Of a stretch of DNA of 64,000 bases, positions 44,117 through 54,341 are shown piece after piece (positions within the stretch are counted from its first letter, which is position 1; every line of letters begins with the position of its first letter). Position numbers and translations under genes: made by a program. This DNA is from Acytostelium subglobosum LB1. Taxonomy: Eukaryota; Evosea; Eumycetozoa; Acytosteliales; Acytosteliaceae. The notes beneath the pieces were generated by a model that worked only from the letters and a program-made list of their open reading frames with translations, searched no databases and was not told the DNA's origin. The stretch lies in contig NW_012236505.1 in assembly GCF_000787575.1 (NCBI RefSeq), positions 390,316 through 454,315 of the forward strand. Reading direction: 5' to 3'.

Positions 44117-46102
44117 TTAAATGACAACTCGACATATCTTGCCACTCGATCGGTGGACGTAAAGATTGGACAAGGTGGTCTGAGACTGTGGCGGATATGT
44201 ATATGTGTCCACTGTGACAATGTATCCTTGTTGAAGAGTGTCCTTCATCAGTTGGACACCAGTTTGATTGATTGAGTTGTGTGTCAGCACCAATGATTCG
44301 ATATTGCGGTTGTACCAGAGAGCTTCGCATAATGACCGACAGCCTTCGTTAGTGATGCCATTGGCTGATAGATTGATCTCCACTACTGACGTATTTCCTC
44401 GCAATGCGTCACATATGGCCTTGCAGCCATCATCACCAATCTCATTACCACGCAGCTCTATTTTGGTCAAGGTCTGATTGTAGCGCAGTGACTCGGCCAG
44501 GGCCTTGGCACCCTGTGGTCCGAATCCATTGGTGCAGAACGATACGTAGGTCAGTTTCTTGTTGTAGCACAGTCCTTCACTGATGGCTGTGGCACCAATC
44601 GGACCGATGGCGGCATTGATTGAAATGTCCAATTGAGTGAGTGCATTGTTGGTCTTTATCGAGTTGCCCAGTACCTGTGCGCCTTGTGAGCCAATATTGT
44701 TGAAGGCCAGACTGAGATTGGTCAGTGTCTTATTCTCGGCCAGTACCTCGGCAATGGTCACAGCTCCTTTGTCTCCAATGTCATTGCCACACAGGTCGAG
44801 GAAGGTGAGTGAGCTTTGTTGGAGGGCAACGGCAAGATTCTTGCTACCCTTGAAGCCAAACTCATTTCGTGAGAGGTCAAGTCCTTGGATGGTGGGGCAG
44901 ACCTGGACACCCTCACAGATGTACCGCATGGACTCTGCTTTCAGTGAGGTGTCGCAGAGATTGAGGTGCTGGAGCGTTGGATGGCGCTTTATGACCTCGC
45001 CAAATATCTTTGCATTCTTGTCAGTGAGCTCGTTCTTGGAGAAGTCAAAGTTGATCAGGCCAGAATTCTTTCCAAAGGCTTCAGTGATGAGGTCGATGCC
45101 CTTGGTGCCGAATCTATTCTTGGAGAGGTTTAGCGTCTGGAGTGTGGTGGTGGTCTGGATGGCGGTGGCCAGGGCTTTTGAGCCCTTGAGTCCTATACAA
45201 TTTTGCGAGAGGTCCAGACAGAGAAGAGTGGTGTTGGTTGCCAGTGCTTTGGAAATCTCCTCGGCACCCTCATTGCCAACAGAGTTGAACGAGAGATTGA
45301 GTCGAGTAAGTGTGGTGTTGTTGGCTAGACATGTTCCAATCACAGTGGCCGCCTTGTTTCCAATGCCATTCTGTGGCAACTCGAACGATGTGATTGTTTT
45401 GTTGAGAGTGAGAATGAGGCGGACAAAGTTACTGACGTCGTACAGCGTTGGAGTGAGCACTTTGAAGTGAAGTGTGTGTAGGTTGGGATAGGAATTGTTG
45501 GCCATCGAGTTGAAAAAGTTGGTGATGCGTCGATCCTGCGGCAGGTGGTAGACATAGTCCATCAGTCTGGCCACGGACAACTCCCTCCATTTCTTGCAGA
45601 CCGATGTGGTGTTGGTGTATATGACAGAGGTGGGGTCGTCCTTGTGTGCCTTGCCCAACATTGTTGATATTACAATGTTTGGCATGTCCATGATATAGGG
45701 TGCCCTAGTGCCTGGTGTACATAAGATGTCTGGTATCTCAGGACTGGTGATTGCTGGTGGCGCAGATGGTGGTTCGGGTTCGGGTGATGTAACATATCGT
45801 GCACTATTCGGAGTTGACGATGATTGACCAAATTGTTGTTGTTGTTGTTCTTGGCCATATTGATTGTATATCAATGGAGAGGTGACTTCATGTTTGGACT
45901 CTGAAATATCAGGTAATATTATACCACCACCAGCACCACTGGTGTTGAATTGACTACTGTTGCTGCTGTTGTTGTTATTGTTGTTGGTACTGATTGAATC
46001 CTCATCGTCGTGATCATTTTCCTCCTTCTTGCCAACATGTTGTTGATGTTGTCCCTGCTGTTGTTGCATGTAATAGTAAGGATTCTGGTCGAAATTACTC
46101 AT
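44117..46102 (-). CDS. Leucine-rich-repeat protein (ribonuclease-inhibitor type)
   Basis: 661 residues in one exon. A Gln/Asn/Ser-rich first 150 residues leads into a short helical part with an F-box-like end (TNTTSVCKKWRELSVARLM), then about 13 repeats of 28 residues with the LxxLDLSxNxIGxxGAxxIAxAL pattern, from residue 230 to the end, as in RNI/NLRC3-type proteins. Such repeats form an open horseshoe for protein binding. An F-box-like helix before LRRs suggests a ubiquitin-ligase adaptor, but this is weak. An upstream exon is possible: 46391-46251 would join in frame at 46105 through GTATGG and ATAG, adding 48 residues. Confidence 0.83.
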   Translation of the reverse strand: MSNFDQNPYYYMQQQQGQHQQHVGKKEENDHDDEDSISTNNNNNNSSNSSQFNTSGAGGGIILPDISESKHEVTSPLIYNQYGQEQQQQQFGQSSSTPNSARYVTSPEPEPPSAPPAITSPEIPDILCTPGTRAPYIMDMPNIVISTMLGKAHKDDPTSVIYTNTTSVCKKWRELSVARLMDYVYHLPQDRRITNFFNSMANNSYPNLHTLHFKVLTPTLYDVSNFVRLILTLNKTITSFELPQNGIGNKAATVIGTCLANNTTLTRLNLSFNSVGNEGAEEISKALATNTTLLCLDLSQNCIGLKGSKALATAIQTTTTLQTLNLSKNRFGTKGIDLITEAFGKNSGLINFDFSKNELTDKNAKIFGEVIKRHPTLQHLNLCDTSLKAESMRYICEGVQVCPTIQGLDLSRNEFGFKGSKNLAVALQQSSLTFLDLCGNDIGDKGAVTIAEVLAENKTLTNLSLAFNNIGSQGAQVLGNSIKTNNALTQLDISINAAIGPIGATAISEGLCYNKKLTYVSFCTNGFGPQGAKALAESLRYNQTLTKIELRGNEIGDDGCKAICDALRGNTSVVEINLSANGITNEGCRSLCEALWYNRNIESLVLTHNSINQTGVQLMKDTLQQGYIVTVDTYTYPPQSQTTLSNLYVHRSSGKICRVVI

Positions 46103-49100
46103 CTCCTATATTTGTTATTATTGTACATTGATTTGATAGAGTTAGTAACTTTGATCATCATGTTGTTGATGTTGTTGGAGTGAATGAATATTTGATTGAG
46201 TTGGAGAAATGTGAGTGAGAGTGAGAGAGAAAGACGAATCGAGGCCATACCTCTTGATCAAAATTTAACATGTGTACACACAAATAATTATTACTGTTGC
46301 TGCTGCAGCTGCTGCCTGTTGATTGAACAGTTGGTGGTCCTGTTGTTGATGAATGGAAATTGTCTAATGTTGATGAGTTTTTTTTTGTCAATCAACTCTT
46401 TTGGAGAGAAGAGAGACCTTGATAGGTGGATGATGATGGTTGATTGGTAGATAAGGTGCTTGTGTGTTGAATGACAATGGCAATGCCATTCGATCAACGA
46501 AGGACGAACCACAACCAATCCTATTCCAACTCTTGCCGACTCCACCCTTCGTCCATCCTTCCAACCCCCCACATTATAATCATTATGGACGGACATAGGG
46601 CGGGCAGTGTGAAATGGAACATGTGTTGTGGACAAGACAATTATTGGCTTAGGGGGCACACTGTTGATAATATATGATATGTTATGTTATGTTATGATTA
46701 TGATGATGATGTGGTGGTCGCCTGATGTATTGTTCAACACGAATGATCCGAGTTATAAAATGTTGCCAACCGTTCCACACCTACATCCAACCAATCTGAA
46801 GTTGTCGTTGTTGTTGGTTGTTGGTTGTTGTAGAGCATGGGGAATAGTGGAAGTAGTAGACTCGGCAGATCACTCAACACTGTCGACTGGTAGCAACTCT
46901 CACACGTGTACAAACAATCACACTGATTCCATATGGAGAGCGTGTGTGAAATGACTGACGACACCCTGGTGGTGATGTCTCAGACATAGAGATATAATTA
47001 GTTTACTACATCCTTCACCGCCCATTGTATATAGATGGATTGTGGAGTGGGGTAGTTTATGTTGGTAATGGCGATTATTGATCAATAATTCGAGTTGGCA
47101 GATCATTGAAGATTCCATTTAGTGATGGTGATTGTGTGTGGGTATGTGTGTATGTGTAATTAGATGAATAGGTAGACGGTGACCAATGAATGGTCAGTTG
47201 TATGTGTGAAGTGTAGGTACCTGATAGATCTGATCTGGTTGTTTGACTGTCTGTCTTCAGTATTATTGTGAATATATATATAATATAATGTATATGGGTG
47301 GGTGTTGTCTCGCGATCAACTCTATATGATGTCGGCTATGATCCAATGGAAAACTGAACTGTTCATGTGATTGAATGAATAATAATATATTACATAAATA
47401 AATAGTTTGTACAACAACAACAACAATTAGGGAATTGTACAAAAAAGGTGATAATGTGTGATCGACAGATGGATGGATGGATTGATGGATGCAAAGTTAC
47501 CAATAGCAGTGGAGTACTCTAAGGGCGCCTTCGTAATAAATTAATTAATTGATCAGTGCTCAATTTTGAATAATTATAATGATGATGATGTTAAGGATGG
47601 ATGGATGGATGAATTGGCACACCTATAATTAAGTGTTTGGTACTGCAGAGAGAGAGGGAGGTGGGCTTGACTAGTCACATGCCCCCAGCTCTATCTCCCT
47701 CTCTTTCTCCATATGGAGTGGGGTGGATCTATTCAGTAACGAACTTGATTGGGGTATTTGTAGACGTAAATATAACAGATGAGGCCTGTGCTTTCACAGC
47801 CAGCCAGCTACATCATTACATCATTGAACCCTCGTCGAGAAAGGTGGGTGATCCCTCCCTCCCCCAACATTAACAACGTGGTAACATACAAACACATAAT
47901 TTACAATGCATAATGACTGATTGATAGATGGATAGAGGGTGGGTGATGATCATCAATGCCTTTTCCTAAACACTGGGGTAGATCTGATGAATTGGTCGAG
48001 TGGTGATGACAATGGCAGGAATGAGTTAAAGGTGGTAGTAGTGGTGGTGGCTATGGAGTGTATTTGGTTTGGTTGTATTTGTTTGTTTTGTTTGTGTTTG
48101 AACAAGCTAACTGTTATGAATGGGCAATAAAGGGAATAGATGATCTACTGACTGGCTGACTGACTCTCTAGTCCTGTAAAGTTACTTAACAAAGAGTGAA
48201 ATAGGAGAGAGAGAGTGTGTGAAGTGATAAATGGAACACATTACCAATGATCTACATCATATAATTGATATTAACCGATCGAGAATGAGAGTGAGGAGGA
48301 GATGATGTTCAGAGGTGATCGAATAAATACACTGAGTAACATTGAACACAAACACTCCATCCATCATCCTAAATAATCAATTTTATTGGCGGGACATTGA
48401 GCAGACGCACCACGTTTGAAACTGAGATTCTGATTGAATTGTTGGGCAATCTGATCTTTGACAACAACTAGTTGACCAGAATCATGTGGTCGTCTAGAAT
48501 TTGGCTGCCCAACTTGCAAATTGGTCGACTACCTAATGACATACAACCCAAAGGTTATATAAAGGAAGGAGATGTTAATTTACATAGTTTTTTATAGGGC
48601 TAAATTGAGGATGAACCGTGTCACAATGTGATGATCAAACAATTGACAAGTTACCTTATTAGGAGTCAACCCGCCCATAACCAACGAAAGATTTGTCTGC
48701 TCATCCAATCAACGAAGAACTACAAACACGTGTTCACTACTCTTCAAAAATTATTAATTATCTACTTTCAATGTTCAACAACAACAACAACAACATTCGA
48801 GCCTTGAACCAATGAATGGATGACTTAACATTCCATCTTCAAAGATCAAAAAAGGAGAGCATGATTATGAATAATGATCTTGCGCTCTGATTGATTGATT
48901 GATTGATTAATTGATACTCCTGTTGCTGTTAGGAGGGAGTGTGCCAGGTGGAGGTCATCGTCAACAATACTTACATTGATTCAAGTTATGTTGTATTTAC
49001 AAATTAATGGCACGCGATAATACCCGAAGCGTTATACCAAAACATGGAGAGTGTGACTTGTTGCCAAAGTAATGACTTTCAACTACTACTCCATCAAGAC

Positions 49101-49138
49101 TAATAATATTATGTCCACAAACCAGTGATTAATCACTT

Positions 49139-49154
49139 CACTTGTAAACAAGTG
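49139..49154. promoter_or_regulatory. Near-palindrome CACTTGTAAACAAGTG
   Basis: A 16-bp inverted repeat with seven-base arms, upstream of the CudA-like gene. Further CACTTG copies lie at 49157-49162 and 49182-49187. No known factor is assigned; a dimeric DNA-binding protein is the simplest reading. Confidence 0.4.
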
Positions 49155-49500
49155 TGCACTTGGTCAGTTGAAAGCAAGTTCCACTTGTGAATCAAAGAAC
49201 TTGGTTCACTTTGAATTTGCGAATTCCGCATTCCCGCATTGACAATGACGTCGGCAGTCTGTGTTCAGTTGGTCACTTCCCTCTTGAAGATTTGTTACTG
49301 AGAGTGTGAGTGCGAACTTGGTATGTGACCATCGAAGATTATGAATGGTAGTTGCACTTTTCCAACAGTCACTTTCCTGATTTGGTCAGTGATGATCATT
49401 TTGAAACGGAAAGAGCAACGGAAAGTATGTTCAATTGCTAAGCCCAGTTTAAAAACTACCTAATAAGTCTCCAAATTGAAATTCATCCCTGTGTTCAAAG

Positions 49501-49516
49501 CCACTTGATCAAGTGG
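49501..49516. promoter_or_regulatory. Perfect 16-bp palindrome CCACTTGATCAAGTGG
   Basis: An exact palindrome made of the same CACTTG half-site as the one 350 bp upstream. It lies about 1.07 kb before the probable start codon of the CudA-like gene. Function is inferred only from symmetry and recurrence. Confidence 0.45.
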
Positions 49517-50350
49517 GTTGGTCTAGCTTTTGCCAAGGAATGCTCCAAATAAGCAAAGTCCACAGAATTTTACCAAGGGGTGACTGACTAGTTGGTATGA
49601 GCAGCACCAACAACAATTTGTTTTGAATTTAATTTATAGGATAATGGGCGGGGTGCTGGTTGTTGGCCGTCTGGATTTAAAGGACGGAACTCAACAAACA
49701 GTGAGTTTCCACCACACTCTACATTAACAACAAAGACAATACCATTCAATCACTATCTCACTATCATTACCCATACATCATAATGTAGTGTGATTTATGT
49801 ACTTCACAAATATAAAGACAAAACAATCAATATAATATTACAACTACCAAACATACTACCATTACTACTTCCAAGTGCTGTTCATTCGTAATCAGCATTG
49901 TTATCATCGACATTCATTCGAATTAATTACAACCCACAACCCTTCCTTCTCCCAACACTCTCCTCCTCCTCCCCCACCTCACTACACCGACCTGTTGCTC
50001 AATCAACACCTCCTACAACTATTCCATTTCCTCTTCCGGCCGAATTGCCACAAACCCATTTCAATTTCGCGCACTCCACCCCCTGTTGTGTGTGTAGTAG
50101 GTATCAAACCAAACGGTTATTGGGTTTGGGGCTTTTTTGATCGAGTGTGTGTGGGTGTGTTTGGGCTTGGTCTTTGTTTTTTTTTTTTTTACGTAATTGA
50201 ATGAAGCCAAGCCCCAAACACACACCACCACAAAATGATCACTGATGATGGTGACGACTAATCACTCACTCACACTCACTTTCTTACTTCTCCATCTGAT
50301 TGATTTTTATCTAGTTTATTTAAAAGAAACTGTACGATTTATTCAACCTT

Positions 50351-51811
50351 AGTCCTCCACCTCCAGCGTCACCGCCAGAAGAAGAGACACAACAACAACA
50401 ACAGCAGTCGCCCTCTGCAAACATCATTGGACCACCTTCGTCTTTCAACGCATTGTCTCTTCTGCCCTCTCTGTCACAAGCCACTACCGCCAGTCACTCT
50501 GCATCAGCAAACCATCTCCATCAACACCAACAACATCACCAGCAACATCGTCATTCCCCCTCTACGACGATGATGGAGCGACTTGAGCTCGTGCAACAGT
50601 CTTCGCCCTTTGAGGAGAAGATCACTCGCAATGGCTTCCACAAGAACATACGCGTAGTCATCAAGAACAGTCCGTTCAACGTGCAGTTCCGTCTGAAACA
50701 CCATGACGTCGATCTGAACAACGTGGCCTTTGACGCCAAGCTCATCTACGACAATGACTCGTCGACCGCTGCTTCCTTCCAGACGAACGAGGAGAAGGAG
50801 GTCGACTTTGTAAAGTCAAAGCCAGTGGAGTACAAGTTCACACCCAGTGAGCTGGGCGACGTTGTCAATGTCGAGCTCAGGATCAAGGTGCTGACATCGC
50901 AACACGAGGACATGTTCTTTAAGATCAAGGTCGAGGGCTTTGACCCGGCCACCAAGCAACCAATCAAGGACCTGTGCGCTGTTACTCTGCCCATCAAGGT
51001 CATCTCCAAGCCTGAGCAGCAAAAGAAGAAGCAGCCTCAGAAGAAGCGCTCGTGGAATGATATACTGATGGACTCGGTCACAAAGATCCAGATGCAACAG
51101 AATGAGCAACAACGTCTTATCGAGCGTCTGCTCGATCACAACTTCCGGCCACCAACATCGTCGTCGTCCTCTTCATCATTTCTCTCCAACAACGGATTCT
51201 CCAGTGGCAGCAGCCTGATTGGAGGGTCAACATCGTCAGGGCCCTTCCCAAGTGGCAGCGGCAACCATCGCATGGACTTTGACGATGCTTTCAAACACAT
51301 GCTCAACGCCTACAATCAGTTGGAGCCGCGCCAACGTACCGAGAAGGTGCGCCGAGTTTTCAAGAACATGTCCAGTCGCGATTCAGAGACGCTGAATGAG
51401 CTGTTGGATCATTTTATCACTGAGAGTGCCATCTCGTTTCCAATGCCCTCCAGTCCCAATTCATCTTCAGCAAGCCCAGTGCTTGTTGCGTCGAGCGGTC
51501 TCGTCAATGGCAGTGGCAATGGTCATGGTCATGGTCACGGCGGTCACAACCATCATCACAACAACCACAACCATCACAACAACAANAACAACCACCACAA
51601 TCACCACCATGGAAACAGCTCATCCCAATACTCATCGGCACCACAACACGGCAGCAGCAGCAACCATCACAGCAACCATCACCATCATGGAGGCAGCAAC
51701 AGCAACTCTAGCAACGAACAACATCAAAACAACTTCCCTGCCTCCATCACCACATCGTTTGACAATGAGTTTGGTTCATTCAACAGTGGCACCGACTTTA
51801 TTCCCTTCTAA
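50351..51811 (+). CDS. Possible CudA-family (STAT-like core) transcription factor
   Basis: An exon begins near 50351 after a CTTAG acceptor and is open to 51811. The first ATG in frame is at 50570 (MMERLELVQQSSPFEEKI), giving 413 residues; the 73 codons before it are Pro/Gln/His-rich and may be coding if an upstream exon supplies the start. A core of about 150 residues looks like a beta-sandwich: ITRNGFHKNIRVVIKNSPF, FTPSELGDVVNVELRIKVL and LPIKVISKPEQQKKK, then a basic KKRSWNDILMDSVTKIQ helix. CudA and its relatives share a DNA-binding core of about this size, and I recall similar ISKPE endings, but the call is from memory. The rest is Ser/His/Asn-rich with an acidic end. One base is N (51586). 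Confidence 0.55.
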   Translation, partial: SPPPPASPPEEETQQQQQQSPSANIIGPPSSFNALSLLPSLSQATTASHSASANHLHQHQQHHQQHRHSPSTTMMERLELVQQSSPFEEKITRNGFHKNIRVVIKNSPFNVQFRLKHHDVDLNNVAFDAKLIYDNDSSTAASFQTNEEKEVDFVKSKPVEYKFTPSELGDVVNVELRIKVLTSQHEDMFFKIKVEGFDPATKQPIKDLCAVTLPIKVISKPEQQKKKQPQKKRSWNDILMDSVTKIQMQQNEQQRLIERLLDHNFRPPTSSSSSSSFLSNNGFSSGSSLIGGSTSSGPFPSGSGNHRMDFDDAFKHMLNAYNQLEPRQRTEKVRRVFKNMSSRDSETLNELLDHFITESAISFPMPSSPNSSSASPVLVASSGLVNGSGNGHGHGHGGHNHHHNNHNHHNNXNNHHNHHHGNSSSQYSSAPQHGSSSNHHSNHHHHGGSNSNSSNEQHQNNFPASITTSFDNEFGSFNSGTDFIPF

Positions 51812-52205
51812 ACACAACACCCTCACTATTCATCTTCGGTCTCCCTCTCTCCCTCTCCACCATCTCACTCTCTTCTTTTGTACTATGCATCAACAACAAG
51901 ATCTTGTTGTTGTTCGTCCGGCCAACCACAGTCAACAACACTCCAATCTCCTCTCTCTCTCTCTCTCTTTGCGCACACGATGTCGCACCAAACAAACAAA
52001 CAAACCGAAGATCTTTGTACCATTGTAAATAAACGGCACCCAAGTCAGCCAGCCACAAGTAATACATCCATTTCCTATTATCGTTTGAGAGGTAGAGGTG
52101 CAAAGAGACGCTTGGTATTAATCATGTTCATTTTCGTTCGGATGAATCATTCACACTCGATCACACATACAACATGAACAAAGTGATAAAGATAGATATA
52201 TAGAT
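51812..52205. other. Intergenic region, no gene seen
   Basis: About 390 bp with pyrimidine-rich (TC)n near 51953-51968 and 3' UTR-like sequence. No gene. Confidence 0.55.
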
Positions 52206-53344
52206 ATGCAACTGCCTCATTTCTCATTGAACATACTGACAAGGGTAGCAGGTCCATTGTTTGTGGGCGGTGGCACAGCAATGATAACAGTTGTCGTCTA
52301 TGTTTATTTTATGCATATACTACCGGGTCTGCTGCCCAGCAGTGACTTGACGTTCATGTACTATTTCACACGCTTCGATCTCTTTGGTGACATTGTCTAC
52401 TCGATGTACGTCACCTACTGTATATACTATAACTACTACAAGTGTATATCGACCGATCCTGGCTCGCCATCATTGGGCACAAAGGGTCACGACTATGACA
52501 TTGAGGAGGATGTCTCATCCTCCTCGTCCACTGGCGAACCATTGACGATCACAGTCTACAGCGATAGTATTACAAGTGATTGGTCCTACTGCAAGAAATG
52601 TCAACAGCCCAAACCACCTCGTTGTCATCATTGCAACGTCTGTAACAAGTGTGTCTTGAAGATGGATCATCATTGTCGTATGTACACATTCATTGGTATA
52701 CCAACAACATAAGTTACTCACATTGGACCCATTGTATCATTAAAGCATGGATGGCCAATTGCATTGGCTTTAGGAACTATCGATTCTTTATATTATTCTT
52801 AATCTACCTTTGGATAGGATGTGTTCATCTGCTACTTCACTCATCCATACTGTTCTATGATGACATGATATTGGTAATGTTTGATACTTTGCTACCTCAG
52901 CCAGCTCATCACTGACCATCAAGCCAACAATCAAACAGTTCTCTGATAGGTTCAATGAGTACCAACGATACCTTATCATACTATCTACAGTATTTTCAGC
53001 GCTCATTATAATTGTACTTGGAGCATTCATTGGCTTCCACATATATTTAGTTGTATGTACCCTTTTGACTGATCTATCGTCTTTATATTAATTACAACAA
53101 CAACTACAACAATCAACAGTCAATTGGACAAACAACTATTGACAATATCGATAGGAGTATTGACAGGACACGTTACCATCTCGGCTGGAGAAGGAACTGG
53201 GCGATCACACTTGGTAAAGGAAGTTTCTGGTTTTCGGGTGTTCTCCCGGTTGATACGCAGCTCTCTGGTGATGGACACAGCTTTACAACGAGGTCAACGA
53301 CGACAACAGCATCATCAGGGCAGGACCTCAGTTATTCTCTGTGA
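52206..53344 (+). CDS. DHHC palmitoyltransferase (ZDHHC16-like)
   Basis: Exons 52206-52677, 52746-52873, 52939-53052 and 53120-53344 join in frame to 312 residues. Two N-terminal membrane helices, then a cytosolic Cys-rich domain ([28 protein letters not shown] with Cys as the acyl carrier, [11 protein letters not shown]), two more helices and a tail. The DHHC|PW junction falls exactly on an intron (C|CA). The TTxE-like site is GQTTIDNID, and NWAITLGKG with [15 protein letters not shown] resembles the tail of ZDHHC16. These enzymes attach palmitate to cysteines of cytosolic proteins at ER and Golgi membranes. The third exon's acceptor (CAAACAG) was chosen because earlier AGs lead to stops. 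Confidence 0.92.
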
Positions 53345-54341
53345 ACGTCTATCATTCAATTAATAATAACAAGAATCCATAAGGTGGTGGGACCCAAAAC
53401 GGGTCCGTTTCAAAGTTTCTTGACCTGTTGGTGGGAGATTCTGATTGGCACCTTTCCATCAAAGTTTCCAGGTTCAAAGATATTTTTAGCTTTGTTTGAA
53501 TGATCTTTGGATGGTATCATTTGCAACTGCCACACCTTTCAAAGACATATCCCATTGGTATCTTTGACCTTACTGTCAAGTTCATTCTTTCAAGAGACCA
53601 ATATTCATACAAATAATTCTAAAGGCAGGTAAGGTAGTCTTGGTTGAATGATGTATATTTTGGATGAACATGATTGTTAGAACAGTTGTATTCCTCATAA
53701 ATTTGATATATAAACATACACATACACTCACAAACAACATTCACACACATTCCAATCAATATTCGTTCATGTTGTCAATCGCCCAGATATATAGATCCAC
53801 CATGGTGGTAGTGGTGTCTGTTCTATCAAATCAATCAAATAGATAACACACCAAACACACAACCAAACAAACACACACATCTATCGGTCAGTCTCTTCAA
53901 CCAAAATGGGTATGATGATTGATTTATTGGCAACAATCGTTTGCATGCATCGTTTAAATAATATTATTTGTTTACAAACAGTATTCGACAACCATCATCA
54001 ATCCCCTCCATCAGGCAATCAATTATAATCAATCCATCCATATATAATACATCATGATGATACACATTTAACATTTGGAATACAACTGATAGAGAGCATC
54101 AGCAGCTGACTGATGAAATTGGAACACTCATATCAATAATACTTCAAACTACATTATTATTATTAATACTTGTACATCCACTACAACTACCGGCTTTAAC
54201 ATCATCATTCTCTTCACTACATTTCCAAAAAACAATCAACATAATCAATATCATAATACTAACAATTGGTATTTAGTTATTATTATTATTTATTTATTTG
54301 AAAAGACTTTGTTGTTACTCTAGTTGAGGAGAGAGAATCAA
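53345..54341. other. Intergenic region before the flippase gene
   Basis: About 1 kb, AT-rich, with a GGACCC/GGGTCC hairpin at 53390-53406 just past the DHHC stop and a TTATTATT cluster at 54150-54300 before the flippase start. Short frames such as 53664-53846 have no support. Confidence 0.5.
53390..53406. other. Hairpin GGACCC-AAAAC-GGGTCC
   Basis: A perfect six-base stem with a five-base loop, 46 bp past the DHHC-gene stop, in an otherwise AT-rich region. It could be a 3' UTR structure; no known RNA family is recognised. Confidence 0.35.

Larger units (their letters stand above)
46103..50350. other. 4-kb gene-poor region
   Basis: The longest stretch without a convincing gene. It holds only short frames of simple sequence (for example 47637-47873 and 47939-48130), tetranucleotide repeats, TA runs near 47273-47284 and a T13 run near 50177. 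A cluster of CACTTG hexamers lies at 49139-49516. From 49898 to about 50100 one frame stays open and could be a 5' exon of the next gene, but lacks an ATG. I saw no tRNA or snRNA. Confidence 0.5.

Noticed and set aside
44637-45470. 277-codon plus-strand ORF
   Set aside because: Shadow of the leucine-rich-repeat gene; the periodic repeat keeps an antisense frame open.
48385-48396. Second E2F-like GC-rich site (TTGGCGGG)
   Set aside because: Only a loose match and no gene start nearby.
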